From Rhypophila decipiens (taxonomy: Eukaryota; Ascomycota; Sordariomycetes; Sordariales; Naviculisporaceae), in NCBI GenBank assembly GCA_033297075.1, contig MU858278.1, positions 1 through 53,421 on the forward strand: a stretch of DNA of 53,421 bases. Reading direction: 5' to 3'. The notes beneath the pieces were generated by a model. That model did no database searches. It saw only the letters and a program-made list of their open reading frames with translations, and was not told the DNA's origin. How positions within the stretch are numbered: the stretch's first letter is position 1; every line of letters starts with the position of its first letter. The translations under genes and the position numbers were made by a program. This document shows positions 42,272-53,180 of this stretch, piece by piece.

Positions 42272-42519
42272 ATGGCGTCACCCTGAGACATATATGGACA
42301 CATGGCGGGACGGACGGGATAGCAAATTTTGGAACAAAATTGACAAAGCGTTTTTGTCAGAGACACTCGTTAAACTAGCTCAACTTCTTGGTGCTATATT
42401 GATATTCGAGCTTGGCCAGCTTCTTACACAAATCCCTTCTTCCGCTTGAACGCAGTTGCTACTCATGCACCGTACAGCAGCGATGTGTCTGTAATTGCCT
42501 GCCCCCATCATCCGTGACA
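42272..42519. other. Convergent 3' spacer
   Basis: No gene is seen between the cysteine-rich peptide gene and the end of the minus-strand HET gene. Confidence 0.4.
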
Positions 42520-44926
42520 CTATACAAGATAGAGATTTTCCACGCCCCGCTCAAGAGACTTGTCAAACTCGTCCCTCGTGACTCCCCATGCCCTGAATGT
42601 TCCCAGTCTTCGGTACTCCTTGTAACCTGCAACAGCACTATCCCCGCTGACCAACTCCAGAATGAGCCCCGTCCCATCCTCTAAGGCTTCATCTACGCTC
42701 CTTGCGCTGACGGATTTGCCGAGCCCCAATATCATCAGAAAGCATTCCCCGTCTGCACTCGGCCGAACATCGGGATACACATCCAGCTTTGTCATGCCCC
42801 CAAGCACTTTATTGGTTCCTTCGACATCCACAGTCCACTGACCTCCTCCTTTCCCTCCGACCTTGTTCACATCACCCGTGACCACCCACTTCGCGGCAAA
42901 AGCAACGCCCCTCATGCAAAGCTTCTTCCTCTTTAACACCGGCTCAAGGTCATCATTCCTGTTCCCACTCTCATCAGTAAGATACTCAACCTCGTAATCA
43001 ACCTCCACACGCTTTGGCTGCTCCTCCTGCGTCCCCTCATTCGATCCATCAACCCACCCAGAGACTCGATACCCTCCATCAGCAGTACTAACAATCCACC
43101 TGGAAGCAACCATAATCTCACCTTTCAAACTCGCCCAGCTCCAACTAGGATGTTTTGTACTCAACTCAGGTAACCTCTCTGCCCTATTATAATCCACAAC
43201 CCGCCAAGCAAGCTGCTGATCGAGGCGACGTCTCCACAGTCCACTGGCGTACTCCTCGCCCGGATCGTCAACTCGCAACCTATCACGAACAATCTTGGCA
43301 ACGCCCCAGATAGCGGCTAGCCTGTCACATCCGTAATTGGTCAGGTCGCAGGATGTATATTGCCTAACGGATTCTCGCCAGAGGGTCTCGAGGGATGGGT
43401 CCGCTGTGCCTGTTAGATGTCGTTCTAAAGGAGGACGGCTCGGGGCGGAGGAAGTTGAAGGCTCTTGGGGGCGAGTAGCGAGGAGCATCTCGCGCCAGTT
43501 TCGCTCGGTGGATGAGACGTTATCTAGTGGCGCCGGAAGGCCTTCAGGCAGGATCTCGCAGGCCGAGGTGGTCGCGCAGTCGTAAAATAGTTGGGTCGAG
43601 GAGAAGTGCAGGATTCGAGGGGCTAGCATGCGTTCTATCATACAAGCTTTTATGTTAGCGATGGTGTCATGATACCAGACAGAACAAAGAAACCTGCCCA
43701 AGAACACGGAGGTGAAACGTACCTTGAAAGACCCATCCACGGGCATACAACGACCCGCTCAGCAGCTCCGACGTCCAGACATCGCCCAGGATGGCGAATT
43801 TCTTCTCCCCAAGCTGTTGATTTCCATCCGCTGTCCTTGTTGACAATCCCGGCCCCGGCTTAGCTACTCCCCTGACAGGAACCAGCTCAGGCAATATCTC
43901 GGCCCTTTTCCTTTTCGCCTTGGAGGTCTTCTTTCCATCGGCACCATTCACATCCGGAGTTTCACCCAAGCCATTGCCATTGGCATATCTAACCTCTTCC
44001 CCGTCGCCCCTAAACAGTCCCCCCGTAGAATCCGCCGAGTCCACCGCAGCAATATTGCAAAACGAATAGCGATAAACCTTGTGCATAAGCTGTCCCTCGG
44101 TCGCAAAGTCCCCTTCATCCCCAGTAACCCAGTCTTTCTGGATGATACAAAGCGAGTCGATCCATATGTACTTGACACCGAGCGTCTCCCTAGCGACTTG
44201 GATAGCCTGCTGGAAGGTCCGTGGTAGCTTGGCCCAAGCGATTCCTACACTTGGGTCTGTAAACTCTGCCAAGGTCGACGAGGTGAGCATTAGCATCGGG
44301 TGCTTTCCCCAGCAGTGTGATAGAGTCGCATAGGCTGGTAGTAGGTTCTGGGATCCAGTGGGAAATTCCGGGTGAGAGGTCGTTTTGAGAACGTAGACTG
44401 GGTCTCGTGTGATGTCGATTACGCGTGTTGGGACGAAGGGTGATCCTGGAGGCGCTTGGTTAGGTGCACCGGTCACGGAACCAGAACATCGCTCGTGAGT
44501 GGTGAGACAATTTGAGACCCATTTCTTGATCTGAGGCGCTGCACCATCAACTGCAGAGATGTCGGTGGACTTTGGGAGAGATCGCGGGATGAATAAGGTG
44601 GAGGGATCAAATATGTAGAATGTTCGCGTCGGAAGAGACGGCGATACTGCTGGGCTTTTTGTTGCGGCTTGGGCTTCAACTGGCCGGAAGGTGATGGTTG
44701 TGTACTGGGCCGAACGGGTCTCTCGGATGATTGGGGAGGAGCGGATGGTCCAGCGGTAAGTGGGATATTCTTCAAGTTTCTTTTGGTGATCGACGTCCCG
44801 CCGAAGCTGCGAACAAAATGTGCACTTTTTGACGTCAACGTCTGGATTGGAGTAGTTTTCGGGACGATGGAGTCCCCAGCTTTGGGTTCCGATCAATATG
44901 TTCTGACGGCAATTTTGGCAGGGCAT
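42520..44926 (-). CDS. HET-domain protein (772 residues)
   Basis: Two exons, complement(42520..43634, 43723..44926). The 88-nt intron (GTACGT donor, GATAG acceptor, phase 1) joins ARGWVFQ to ERMLAPRILHF, the usual 'W-LQER-L-PR-LHF' block of HET proteins. The HET domain spans about residues 197-300: YATLSHCWGKHP, LPRTFQQAIQVARETLG, KYIWIDSLCIIQKDW, then YRYSFCNIAAVDSADSTGGLF. The N-terminus has CQNC and CTFC pairs. A Lys/Arg-rich insert (KKTSKAKRKR) in the second half of exon 1 might be a nuclear signal. The C-terminal half is poorly conserved, as in other HET proteins. It lies 405 bases downstream of an NLR-like gene on the same strand, a pairing that suggests a non-self recognition locus. 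Confidence 0.92.
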
Positions 44927-45331
44927 GGTAAGTTCGGTTTGTGAAGGTTTGATCTGATAATTCTTGAAATGTTGAATGTGAGAGGTGGCTGAAGAGTGAG
45001 ACTGGTATGCTAGGTTATGAGCGGGGTTTGTCGATACAAATAGCCTACGGAGTATCCGTACTGTTTTGGTTATTCCTCTTGTGCTTGTGGGGGCGGTTCA
45101 TGTTCGTCTTCACCATGTCACTCTACCGGTACTGAACATGGTACAGTACTGAACATGGTACTGAACATGGTACTGAACATGGTACTGAACATGGTACTGA
45201 ACATGGTACTCCGTAATGACAGGTATGGTAAGTGCCAAGACTGACGCAAAACGACATAACAGAGAGCTCCAGTCTTTCACCGGATCAAATGTTGATATTT
45301 ATTGAAAAGTAATCATATGACTCGACTCTCG
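44927..45331. other. Spacer between the HET and NLR-like genes
   Basis: This 405-base region holds the HET gene promoter, the 3' end of the NLR-like gene and a 12-bp tandem repeat (listed separately). Confidence 0.45.
45128..45210 (+). repeat. 12-bp tandem repeat (GGTACTGAACAT)
   Basis: About six units of GGTACTGAACAT, the last four perfect, with one interruption (GGTACA) after the first. It lies about 200 bases upstream of the HET start codon. The perfect units suggest copy-number variability. Confidence 0.92.
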
Positions 45332-47501
45332 CTAACAACACTTTCCAGATGCTAGAAATGGACTATAGTGTTCAGCCGCATATAGCCCAAAGTCAGTGTG
45401 AAAGAAGCTTAATGCTGTCTCCTCCGGAAACGCACCCCTTTCCATGGTGAGTAAACCAACCGCTGTGCCGATGATGTAGTCCAAGAGGTTTATCTCGGCG
45501 TCCTCCTCATTACCGTCATTGCCCTGTAGCTGTCTTACTGTATCAAAGGTATTCCGAAAACCATGGCCACAAACGGCATCCTCCTCTAAAAGAGTCTCCT
45601 TGAGCTCCCGAAAGGGCACCGACTTCATTCCTTTTTTGGCGATCCACCGCGCGAGATGGCGGATCGCGTGTAGGGCGATTGCCGCTCGTGTTGTTTGCTC
45701 CTTGTTCTCCTCGTCTTTACCAGTGCCACGGTTCTGCAGAGGGTCACGGATATGGGTATTGAACAATGTATCAAACATGGCCACGACGGACCGCGGAAGA
45801 CGGTCAGCGTTTTCCAGCTCAAAAATTGCTTCGAGACTAGCATTGCCATCATTGCCCATACCACCATCAGCGTTTTTCTCCGTGACAGCCGGGCCCTCCA
45901 GCTCCGAGTCTATCTCGTGAATGGTCTCCAGACGACAGAGCAGATTGGCTATGTTATTGTCTGACTGTTCATAGAGGAGGTTGATCAGACGGGTTGCTTG
46001 GCGGGACCTTGTTGTTACGGATAAGCCTTCTTTCTCGCACGATGTTGGGCTCCCGGTCTCAGCAGCGCTATCTTGCCCGTTTTCGTCGGCTTCAGGCTTG
46101 TCTGGGTAACCTGCAGGCGGATCAATCGTAACACATCGCAGAGACGCCTCGAGGCTACCGTCGGCATCGCGATCAGAGTGCGACGAGATCGAGACCGATG
46201 GGAGGAGTTGACGACCCAGGTTGGAGAGCGGTGGGTATTCGTGGTCTTGGCTTTTGTCACCGGATGGACAGAAAAGAAACTGGCCGTGTTCAGCTTGCAG
46301 AAGGTGCTCGATAAAGCCTTTCAGGCCAAAATCTAACTCATTTCCCATGTCGATATACGTGATACGTTTCCTGTAGGTGAGGAGGGCCGAGGCATGTTCT
46401 CTGGTTCCATGTGTTACGTCAGTTACTGGAGGTCGATCAACCACGAGAAGAATTGGGTCGAAGGAAAATATACATACGGCCTGGTGCAACCATGCCCCCT
46501 TCTTCGACACGCCTCGCACACCACATTATTATCGTCCGCATCAATCTCAATATCCTCAACGCACATAACGCACTCCCACCACGCGACTAACTTTGGATCG
46601 TCGAGACAAAAGTCCCTATGGCCGTCGTCGTCGATGCCGTCTGTGTCTCGTTCGTTTGGCGAGTCCTCATAACACGGTAATACCACATCACAAGTCAGCG
46701 GAGGCGTGTTCTTTTTATAATAGGTACGAGATGTTGCCAGTATCCTTATCCCCAGACCCTCGAGCCATGCAAGTGATTCCTCTAGACGAAAGTAGTCTTG
46801 CGAATGGAGCCATGCCAGGTCGAGATCATCGACGATGAGGTACACATCATGATGTGTCAAGCCAGATATTTTGGATCTTATCCGCTCATACTGAGAAGGT
46901 GAATGCTCATCATCATCAACATTGCTTGTAACTTGGATTTGAACCCGTTTCGATTTCTTGGCGCTTCCTACATGCCGCCGCCGTCGTCCTTCGGCTGCAG
47001 CTGCTGTTTCTGTTGCGGCGAGATGTCTATCAAGTTGGCGCTCAATCTCGTTGAGAAACTTGGTCCTTAGATCCGCTGTGCAAGAAATGTCCGTCACCGC
47101 ACCAGTGAGGTCATCGTTTTCAGTGGTGGTTGAGAAAAATGCCGAAAGCAAGACCCGCTTGCGATTTTGCGTGAAGGATTTGCCAAGATCTTGGACAACA
47201 AGGATTGCCAAGGACGTCTGGAACGGATTAGCTTCATGTTAGTGCTTATCGTGTATTGGGTTTCGTCCTCGTTACGCAGGGAATACGAATCCGCCGAGCT
47301 GGCACAGGACAGAGAACTTACTTTCCCCGACCCAGGCCCCCCCACAACGCGCAGCTGCCATGGCAATGAGCTTGTTTTCCATTTTCGATAATAATAAGAG
47401 CTGAAAAAGCCGTTGAAGAGTTGGGGATAGAAAGTTGATGGGGTCGCGATTCTCTTGGGTGCACACTCTCTGATCACAACCTCCAGCTGTTGCCGTCCCA
47501 T
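45332..47501 (-). CDS. NLR-like P-loop (STAND/NACHT-type) ATPase without visible repeat domain
   Basis: Three exons, complement(45332..46400, 46478..47217, 47322..47501), 662 residues. Introns are 77 and 104 nt (GTATGT/CAG, GTAAGT/CAG). Walker A is GGPGSGKT at residues 54-61, split by intron 1 just after the Lys codon. Walker B is YLIVDDLD near 185, and RILATSR near 217 fits the sensor region of STAND ATPases. A cysteine cluster, CVMC...CEACRRRGHGC (about 276-304), lies after the ATPase core. The later part has winged-helix-like text (AIALHAIRHLARW, then FRELKETL) and ends with FFHTDFGLYAAEHY. No ANK, WD40 or TPR repeats follow. I used the ATG at 47501; the frame is open further upstream (to about 47594) without an ATG, so a 5' exon with an effector domain could be missing. 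Confidence 0.7.
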
Positions 47502-48178
47502 GTTTACAGACTGATGGCGAACTTCTTTTCCTCTTTGGACGGTGCTGGCATTCACGAACCATATATCTTCCAGGGCTGTGCCGCCTGCTCCTCATGCGCC
47601 AAGACCCAGCTGGGGGCCGTTTGGGAAAACGTTAATCTCGGTTGAGGTGATAATGCGTTGTGAACTGGCTGGATTATGCACGCTCTGTCTTGGGTCACGA
47701 TACGGACCCCAAAGTGCCTGCCCAAGCACGTGCCAAGCAACCATCACAGACGCCTGAATATGGAAATATGAGTTCTGGTTTCCCCTCTTTCTCATGTGTG
47801 GAGATTGAAGGAGCCTTGGGTTGCATCACCACACTATTATCATTTTGGACCTCTTTAACCTTTGCCTTATGGCTGATCACCATCACCTCCAAAACCGGAT
47901 TGACTAAGCATTCTAAAATAAGAATCTGAGCTGCCAAGACCTGACTAATAGGGCTGAAATGCACGGAACCTATCCCGGTGTAACCCTGTCACACCCCAAA
48001 CACAACGGCCGGCCGTTTTGCTGTACGAGTACTCCGTACGCCTTGCAGATTTGTCGATACCATTTGCGGCTCAGGGCACCATCAACAAAACCACGCGGGC
48101 ATCGCGCTTTTCGATGATGTCGTCGTCTCCAACATCTTCACAACGCTGCTCGTTAGACCACCAGCACCAGCAGAAACC
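47502..48178. other. Divergent promoter region
   Basis: Lies between the start regions of the NLR-like gene (minus) and the S41 peptidase gene (plus). Part may be a 5' exon of the NLR-like gene. No other feature is seen. Confidence 0.4.
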
Positions 48179-50878
48179 ATGTCACTCGTTACAAAGTCCG
48201 GAATAATGTCTTCTTTCTTTCTTTGGGCTTGTCTTGTCCTCTTGTTCTTTTCACCTACTGATGCCCGCCCACAGGGACATCAGTCTAGACAACCAAGACC
48301 TACCAGACGAGATTTAGTCCGCCGTCAGGACGATTGGGACATCGAAGGCCAGCCATGCGGTCAAGTCTTTCGATGGGCGCGTGAAGCTCTCGATGCCGGG
48401 CTTTATCCCATTTTTCCAGCCTACCCAGTCTACCAATGCCTTATCAGCGTCCCATTCAACGATGCCGTCGCCCTGCGGTTCCTCGACTACTTCAACACGA
48501 CGATCCAGTTCCAGAGCACTCTGGCCTATCTCCGTGATCCGCCCGAGGGCTACCAGCGTCCCGCCCTCGATGTCATGGCGCAGCTGGATATCGTCAAGGC
48601 CAAGGTGCTGGCCGGAGCATATACGAGGGAATATGACTTTGAGCTGGACGTCAACAACATCGTCTCGGCTATGCACGACGGACATGTTGATATTGACTTT
48701 GGCATTCTTATGCCCTTCAAGTTTGGTAGTCAGTGGGAGATCGTTTCGGTTTCCAGGGACGGCAAGGAGCTGCCCAAGCCCTATCTCAGAGAAGACATTA
48801 CCGATGCGCAAAACGCCAACTGGGCATGGGAACCTTCGCCCATCTCGCAGATCAACGGCATCGATGCGGTTGAGTTTCTGAAGCAGTCGGCCGCCAACTT
48901 CTCCTTTGGCAACCTCGAGGCCCATGCCGACTACAACCAGCTGTTTGAGCACCCCGCCTCTGACATCCAGCTCGACTACGGTGTCTGGTCGGGCCAGATC
49001 GACCATTACCCCGGGACCGACGAGAACGACTGGCTTGATTTCACGCTCGAGAATACCACTGAGATACTGTCCGAGTGGTGGGCTGAGCTCAAGTATTTCC
49101 AGGATCCGGGACCTCTAGAAACTGGCGGGGACTTTTTTAACTTCTTTGTACTTGGTCTCCTCCCTGCCAGCTACAATGGATCCGTCATGGTCAACCCGGA
49201 AGACTTTGGACCAGAGCCTGAAGACACCACTCCGAGCACGTGGTTCGACGAGACTCTCGGCGCGTATCCTCGGAACCCGGACATCGTTCAAGCCAATCTC
49301 TCGGTCAAACATGGTGGTGTTGTCACGGGTTATTTTCTCGATGATTTGTCCACCGGTGTGCTCAGTCTGCCAACATTTACCCAGTTCGGCGAAGAAGTCG
49401 ACGCATTCTCTTCAACGGTTCAAGAGTTCATCGACGGGGCCTCCTCCAAAGGTCTCACTCGCATTGTCATCGACCTGCAACAAAACAACGGCGGCGAGAC
49501 AAAGCTGGCGTTTGACATCTTCAAACGTTTCTTCCCGCAACATGACATCTTTGCAGGCAGCCGTCGGCGAAGTCATCCTCTAGGCACCATCCTTGGCAGC
49601 TTCATGACCGAGTGGTGGGAGACCCTCGACAAAGAGGCCGATGACTTTTGGGAAATTGCCGGCAACGAGTGGGTCATTACACCTCGAATCGACGCCTCTA
49701 CCAACGAGAATTTTCCCAGCTGGGCCGACTTTGACTCTGCAAGCCAGGACCGCGGAGATAGCTTCAGCAGAGTCGAGCGGTACAACCTCTCCGACGAGGT
49801 CTTCACCTACGCTGCCTTCACCGGACACTTTCCCTACGGCTTCGGACTCAACCCCGTCAACACCACTGAGAGGTTCAAACCAGAGGACATCGTCATCTTG
49901 ACCGACGGCCTATGCAACTCAGCTTGTTCCATCTTTGTTGAGGCGATGACCCGCATGGGGACCCGAACAATCGCCCTAGGCGGACTCCCCGAATACGGCC
50001 CCATGCAAGCAGTCTCCGGCAGTCGTGGTGCCAGAGCCTACAGCGCCAACAGCATCGACGACATCATGGCCTTTGCCTCCAACCGGGACGAATCTCTTCG
50101 CCAAGCCCTGCCCGTAATCCCTCCCTTCTCAAAAGTGCGCGACCACGGAATCCGCACTTCCTACCTAGGCATCAACCTCCGCGACCAAGTCCGGTCTTCT
50201 GCCGCGGACGAAATCCCGCTGCAATTTCGTTATGAAGCCGCCGACTGTCGCCTCTTCTACACGCTCCGAAACATTTACAACCTCACCCAGCTCTGGACAG
50301 ACGCGAGCAACGCAGCCTTTGACAGTACCGGCTCACTCTGCGTACAAGACTCAACAGGCTACTCTTCCTCCCCCGGCAATCCTGCTCCCTTGTCCCCACC
50401 CTCCTTATCTGCCTCGGCATACTCCAACCTTCCCCTCGAACCAATGTACGACTCCGCAGACCTAGAATCCTACGACGGACCACCCCCATTCGACGACGGC
50501 GACCTCAACTCAGGCCGCCACCGTATTGCCTCAAAAGACCTCCTCGAGTGTAACATCAAGTCCGGCCCAGACCGTAGACCCTGCGACGCGGGGTTTAAAT
50601 GCAAAGAGGTCCCCGTGAAATGTCGCTCCCCCGCGCTGAAGCCCAAACAAGCAACAAAGCAACTCTGCCTGCCGATGTGTGAATCGGCGAATGACAATAA
50701 CTGTCGCCAGTTTGGCGACCAGGAGCCGAGGTTGGGAGCGAATTTTGTTTGTGATGCGTTTGGGACGGTGAATACCAAGACTACGACTCGAGGGAGGGGC
50801 GATGAGCCAGATGGGCGGGATCGGTACAAGGGGATTTGCTTGACAAAGAGTATCATTTGGCCGGACACTTGTGCTTAG
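48179..50878 (+). CDS. Secreted S41-type (CPAF-like) serine peptidase
   Basis: Single exon, 899 residues. The N-terminus (SFFLWACLVLLFFSPTDARP) is a signal peptide, followed by dibasic sites (TRRDLVRRQ) for propeptide cleavage. Peptidase S41 features are a HDGHVD motif near residue 166, the interior strand VIDLQQNNGGETKLAF near 430, and DGLCNSACSIFVEAM near 575, whose Ser before IF fits the catalytic nucleophile. Many N-glycosylation sequons support secretion. After a Pro/Ser-rich linker, the last 110 residues form a cysteine-rich tail (LLECN, PCDAGFKCKEV, KQLCLPMCES and others) outside the peptidase core. Met1 and Met10 are both possible starts. Substrate is unknown. Confidence 0.85.
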   Translation: MSLVTKSGIMSSFFLWACLVLLFFSPTDARPQGHQSRQPRPTRRDLVRRQDDWDIEGQPCGQVFRWAREALDAGLYPIFPAYPVYQCLISVPFNDAVALRFLDYFNTTIQFQSTLAYLRDPPEGYQRPALDVMAQLDIVKAKVLAGAYTREYDFELDVNNIVSAMHDGHVDIDFGILMPFKFGSQWEIVSVSRDGKELPKPYLREDITDAQNANWAWEPSPISQINGIDAVEFLKQSAANFSFGNLEAHADYNQLFEHPASDIQLDYGVWSGQIDHYPGTDENDWLDFTLENTTEILSEWWAELKYFQDPGPLETGGDFFNFFVLGLLPASYNGSVMVNPEDFGPEPEDTTPSTWFDETLGAYPRNPDIVQANLSVKHGGVVTGYFLDDLSTGVLSLPTFTQFGEEVDAFSSTVQEFIDGASSKGLTRIVIDLQQNNGGETKLAFDIFKRFFPQHDIFAGSRRRSHPLGTILGSFMTEWWETLDKEADDFWEIAGNEWVITPRIDASTNENFPSWADFDSASQDRGDSFSRVERYNLSDEVFTYAAFTGHFPYGFGLNPVNTTERFKPEDIVILTDGLCNSACSIFVEAMTRMGTRTIALGGLPEYGPMQAVSGSRGARAYSANSIDDIMAFASNRDESLRQALPVIPPFSKVRDHGIRTSYLGINLRDQVRSSAADEIPLQFRYEAADCRLFYTLRNIYNLTQLWTDASNAAFDSTGSLCVQDSTGYSSSPGNPAPLSPPSLSASAYSNLPLEPMYDSADLESYDGPPPFDDGDLNSGRHRIASKDLLECNIKSGPDRRPCDAGFKCKEVPVKCRSPALKPKQATKQLCLPMCESANDNNCRQFGDQEPRLGANFVCDAFGTVNTKTTTRGRGDEPDGRDRYKGICLTKSIIWPDTCA

Positions 50879-51147
50879 GAGCGATACCTAGGCCGGGTAG
50901 CTATGTCGTCGACTCGATTCTGAGCTGTGGAGTTTTGTGGCGGTTATATGTGGAAACATGCACTTTGTAATAAGTAATAACTATGAAATATCGTTTCTTG
51001 GGAAACTTTCCTCCGATTTTGGCCGCCTCCAAGGTGTCTTGTTAACAATACTAAACCCTCCCCTACCCGGGCACATATCGCTGGTGCCTTTTGCCTCACT
51101 AAAGATACACTCAGTTTGTTCTAGAGATAGCAAGATCAGATTGCGGT
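50879..51147. other. Convergent 3' spacer
   Basis: No gene is seen between the S41 peptidase gene and the end of the minus-strand membrane-protein gene. Confidence 0.4.
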
Positions 51148-52485
51148 TTATGTACCAGGATAAGGCCCCAACTCGTCCCCGTTCGCCCCAAAGTACGTCG
51201 CCGTGGCCCTCTTGTGCATGCCACTGCCGTTCTCATTCCTATTCCCATTCTCATACTCTTCCACGCGACTAGCCGGCAGCACCTCCTTCGCAAACCCAAC
51301 ACTGCCAGTCGTCATAATCTCGGGGTTACTCAGCGCGTACGCATCCCTCAACCCCATCAGCTCGTACATGAGCACCATGCGGCAGATCATGACAGAGATC
51401 ATATACCGCACTACCACCCCAAGGGCGTCCTCGGGTCCAATAAACACCATGCTGGAAAACACAAGCGTGCCAAACAGGACATGCGAGATGATGCACACCG
51501 ACGAAAGCCACGACAGCACAACGTACGAATGCGTCTCTTCGAACTCATCAATCCGAATATCCTTTTGAGTAGCCGACATTTTGATCTCGCTGGCCAACCA
51601 ATCCCTCCAGAATCTCCGGGCATTCCACCGCTTCGCCCACGCCATAAACCCCCCGTTTTCACCCGTGGCCGTCTCGTCGGCGTCGAGCCGTCTGATTCTC
51701 GTCCGCAGCATCAACGCACAAAGCACATAATTGAAGATGCCCGTCGCGCCCCACGCAAGCGGCGCAAAGATGGTCACGCTCCAAATGATGCACACCGTTT
51801 TCGCGCCAAGCTCATAATCCAGAAAGACAATATTGGCGACCGCAGCAATAGCCAGAAAATACTCGACTCCTGTCGCGATGGCGTTGGTGAGCGGAGTCCT
51901 TTTGGCCCCAGAAACAGGAAGAAACTCCTGCCTCTTCAGGACCGTTCGCGCGTGTATCCTGTCGGCCAAAAACCTTTTCGGGGAAACGTACTCGAACGCG
52001 CGACCGAAATACACGGACGGCGACCCGCACGCGAGGATAAGGAACAGAAACGGTCGCCGGCCGACAAGCAAGAGAGTGCCCATCTCATCACCCCGGGGAC
52101 CGAGGATGGCGAGGACTGTCGGCGCCACGCCGAGGAGGACTTGTGCGGCCGAGAGTTGTGATTTGATGTATTCTCCTGTGTTGCTCATGATGCACGCGAT
52201 GACGGGCTGCGTCAGCGCGCTTGACCCCGACCCGCCGCCCAATCTGTCGATCTTGTTGGGGTCTACCACGCCGGTGCGGTAGTTCTCGTACTGCTCGGTG
52301 CAGTTGTTGTGCAGAATCGAATCGAAGACGTAGCCGTATTGCTGGTACCAGAGCTGGAACTGGCCTGTGCTCCTCATGGTGGATGCGAAAGCCGGAGAGG
52401 CTTGAAGGATGAAGAGGAGTGTTAGGAGGAGGAGGCTCCTCGACCCCAGTGGAAGCATTGCGAGCATGCCGCGACGAGAGGACAT
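51148..52485 (-). CDS. Multi-pass membrane protein, unknown fungal family
   Basis: Single exon, 445 residues. A cleavable signal peptide is likely (LLLLTLLFILQASPAFAS). A short lumenal or extracellular part with cysteines (NNCTEQYENYRTG, PVIACIMSNTGEY) follows, then about six or seven hydrophobic segments: LLGVAPTVLAILG, PFLFLILACGS, FLAIAAVANIVFL, TVCIIWSVTIFAPLAWG with IFNYVLCALML, YVVLSWLSSVCIISHVLFGTLVF and VVRYMISVMICRMVLMY. A charged loop (about residues 260-310) lies between the fourth and fifth groups. This layout is common in fungal integral membrane proteins of unknown function; no transporter signature is recognised. It converges with the S41 peptidase gene. Confidence 0.75.
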   Translation of the reverse strand: MSSRRGMLAMLPLGSRSLLLLTLLFILQASPAFASTMRSTGQFQLWYQQYGYVFDSILHNNCTEQYENYRTGVVDPNKIDRLGGGSGSSALTQPVIACIMSNTGEYIKSQLSAAQVLLGVAPTVLAILGPRGDEMGTLLLVGRRPFLFLILACGSPSVYFGRAFEYVSPKRFLADRIHARTVLKRQEFLPVSGAKRTPLTNAIATGVEYFLAIAAVANIVFLDYELGAKTVCIIWSVTIFAPLAWGATGIFNYVLCALMLRTRIRRLDADETATGENGGFMAWAKRWNARRFWRDWLASEIKMSATQKDIRIDEFEETHSYVVLSWLSSVCIISHVLFGTLVFSSMVFIGPEDALGVVVRYMISVMICRMVLMYELMGLRDAYALSNPEIMTTGSVGFAKEVLPASRVEEYENGNRNENGSGMHKRATATYFGANGDELGPYPGT

Positions 52486-53180
52486 TGTTACGGCCGTAGT
52501 TATTCACGAACGAGCGATGGTTTGGTCAAAGGCAACAGTTTGTGTGTGTAAGGCACGCGATGCAGGGCGATGTGAAGCACGAGAAGGAGAAAGAACGAAA
52601 ATAGTTGCGAGCTGCAGGGATAATAAAGGGAATACAACGCATGTGCCAGTCCCCAAACCAAAGATAATTAGCGAGAGCCTCACTCGAGTCGCACAAGAAC
52701 ATTCCTTGGGAAGGATTATTGGGGCCAAGCGGCCGCTCTAATGCACATGCATGCCACAGACGGAACGGCTGAGGGGCTCCTTCGCGCGGATATGGTAACC
52801 GTGGTAGGATGCACGGAGCAACACTTTGGCGAAACAGCTGCCTGAACTCGAGTTACACAGCAAGTGGTGGGAAGGATTTCCAGCCCATGCCAGAATGTGG
52901 GTGTGATGGATGTGCACAATGTTGGGGGCTAGGCTGGGCGAATACTGCAGCTATTTCTTAGTAATCCCTACTTGTTTGCCTACCAACCAGCCCAAGTTTG
53001 AAGTGAGCCGGGGACAGAACTATGTTAAAGGCAACATGAAAACGCCTTGGAAGGACGCCCATGATAATGACGGTAGGTATGTTTCTTGCTGATGTTGAAA
53101 TGGGATAGAGGAAGGAAAAGTTGAACTTGATCGACTGGTATCAACACCAGGTCCTGCAGGTTGAACTATATTGATAATAC
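52486..53180. other. Gene-free stretch
   Basis: Promoter of the membrane-protein gene, then no recognised feature. Confidence 0.4.

Noticed and set aside
51214..52161. 315-residue frame antisense to the membrane-protein gene
   Set aside because: The minus-strand frame has a signal peptide and membrane segments; the plus-strand frame is basic, His/Arg-rich shadow sequence.
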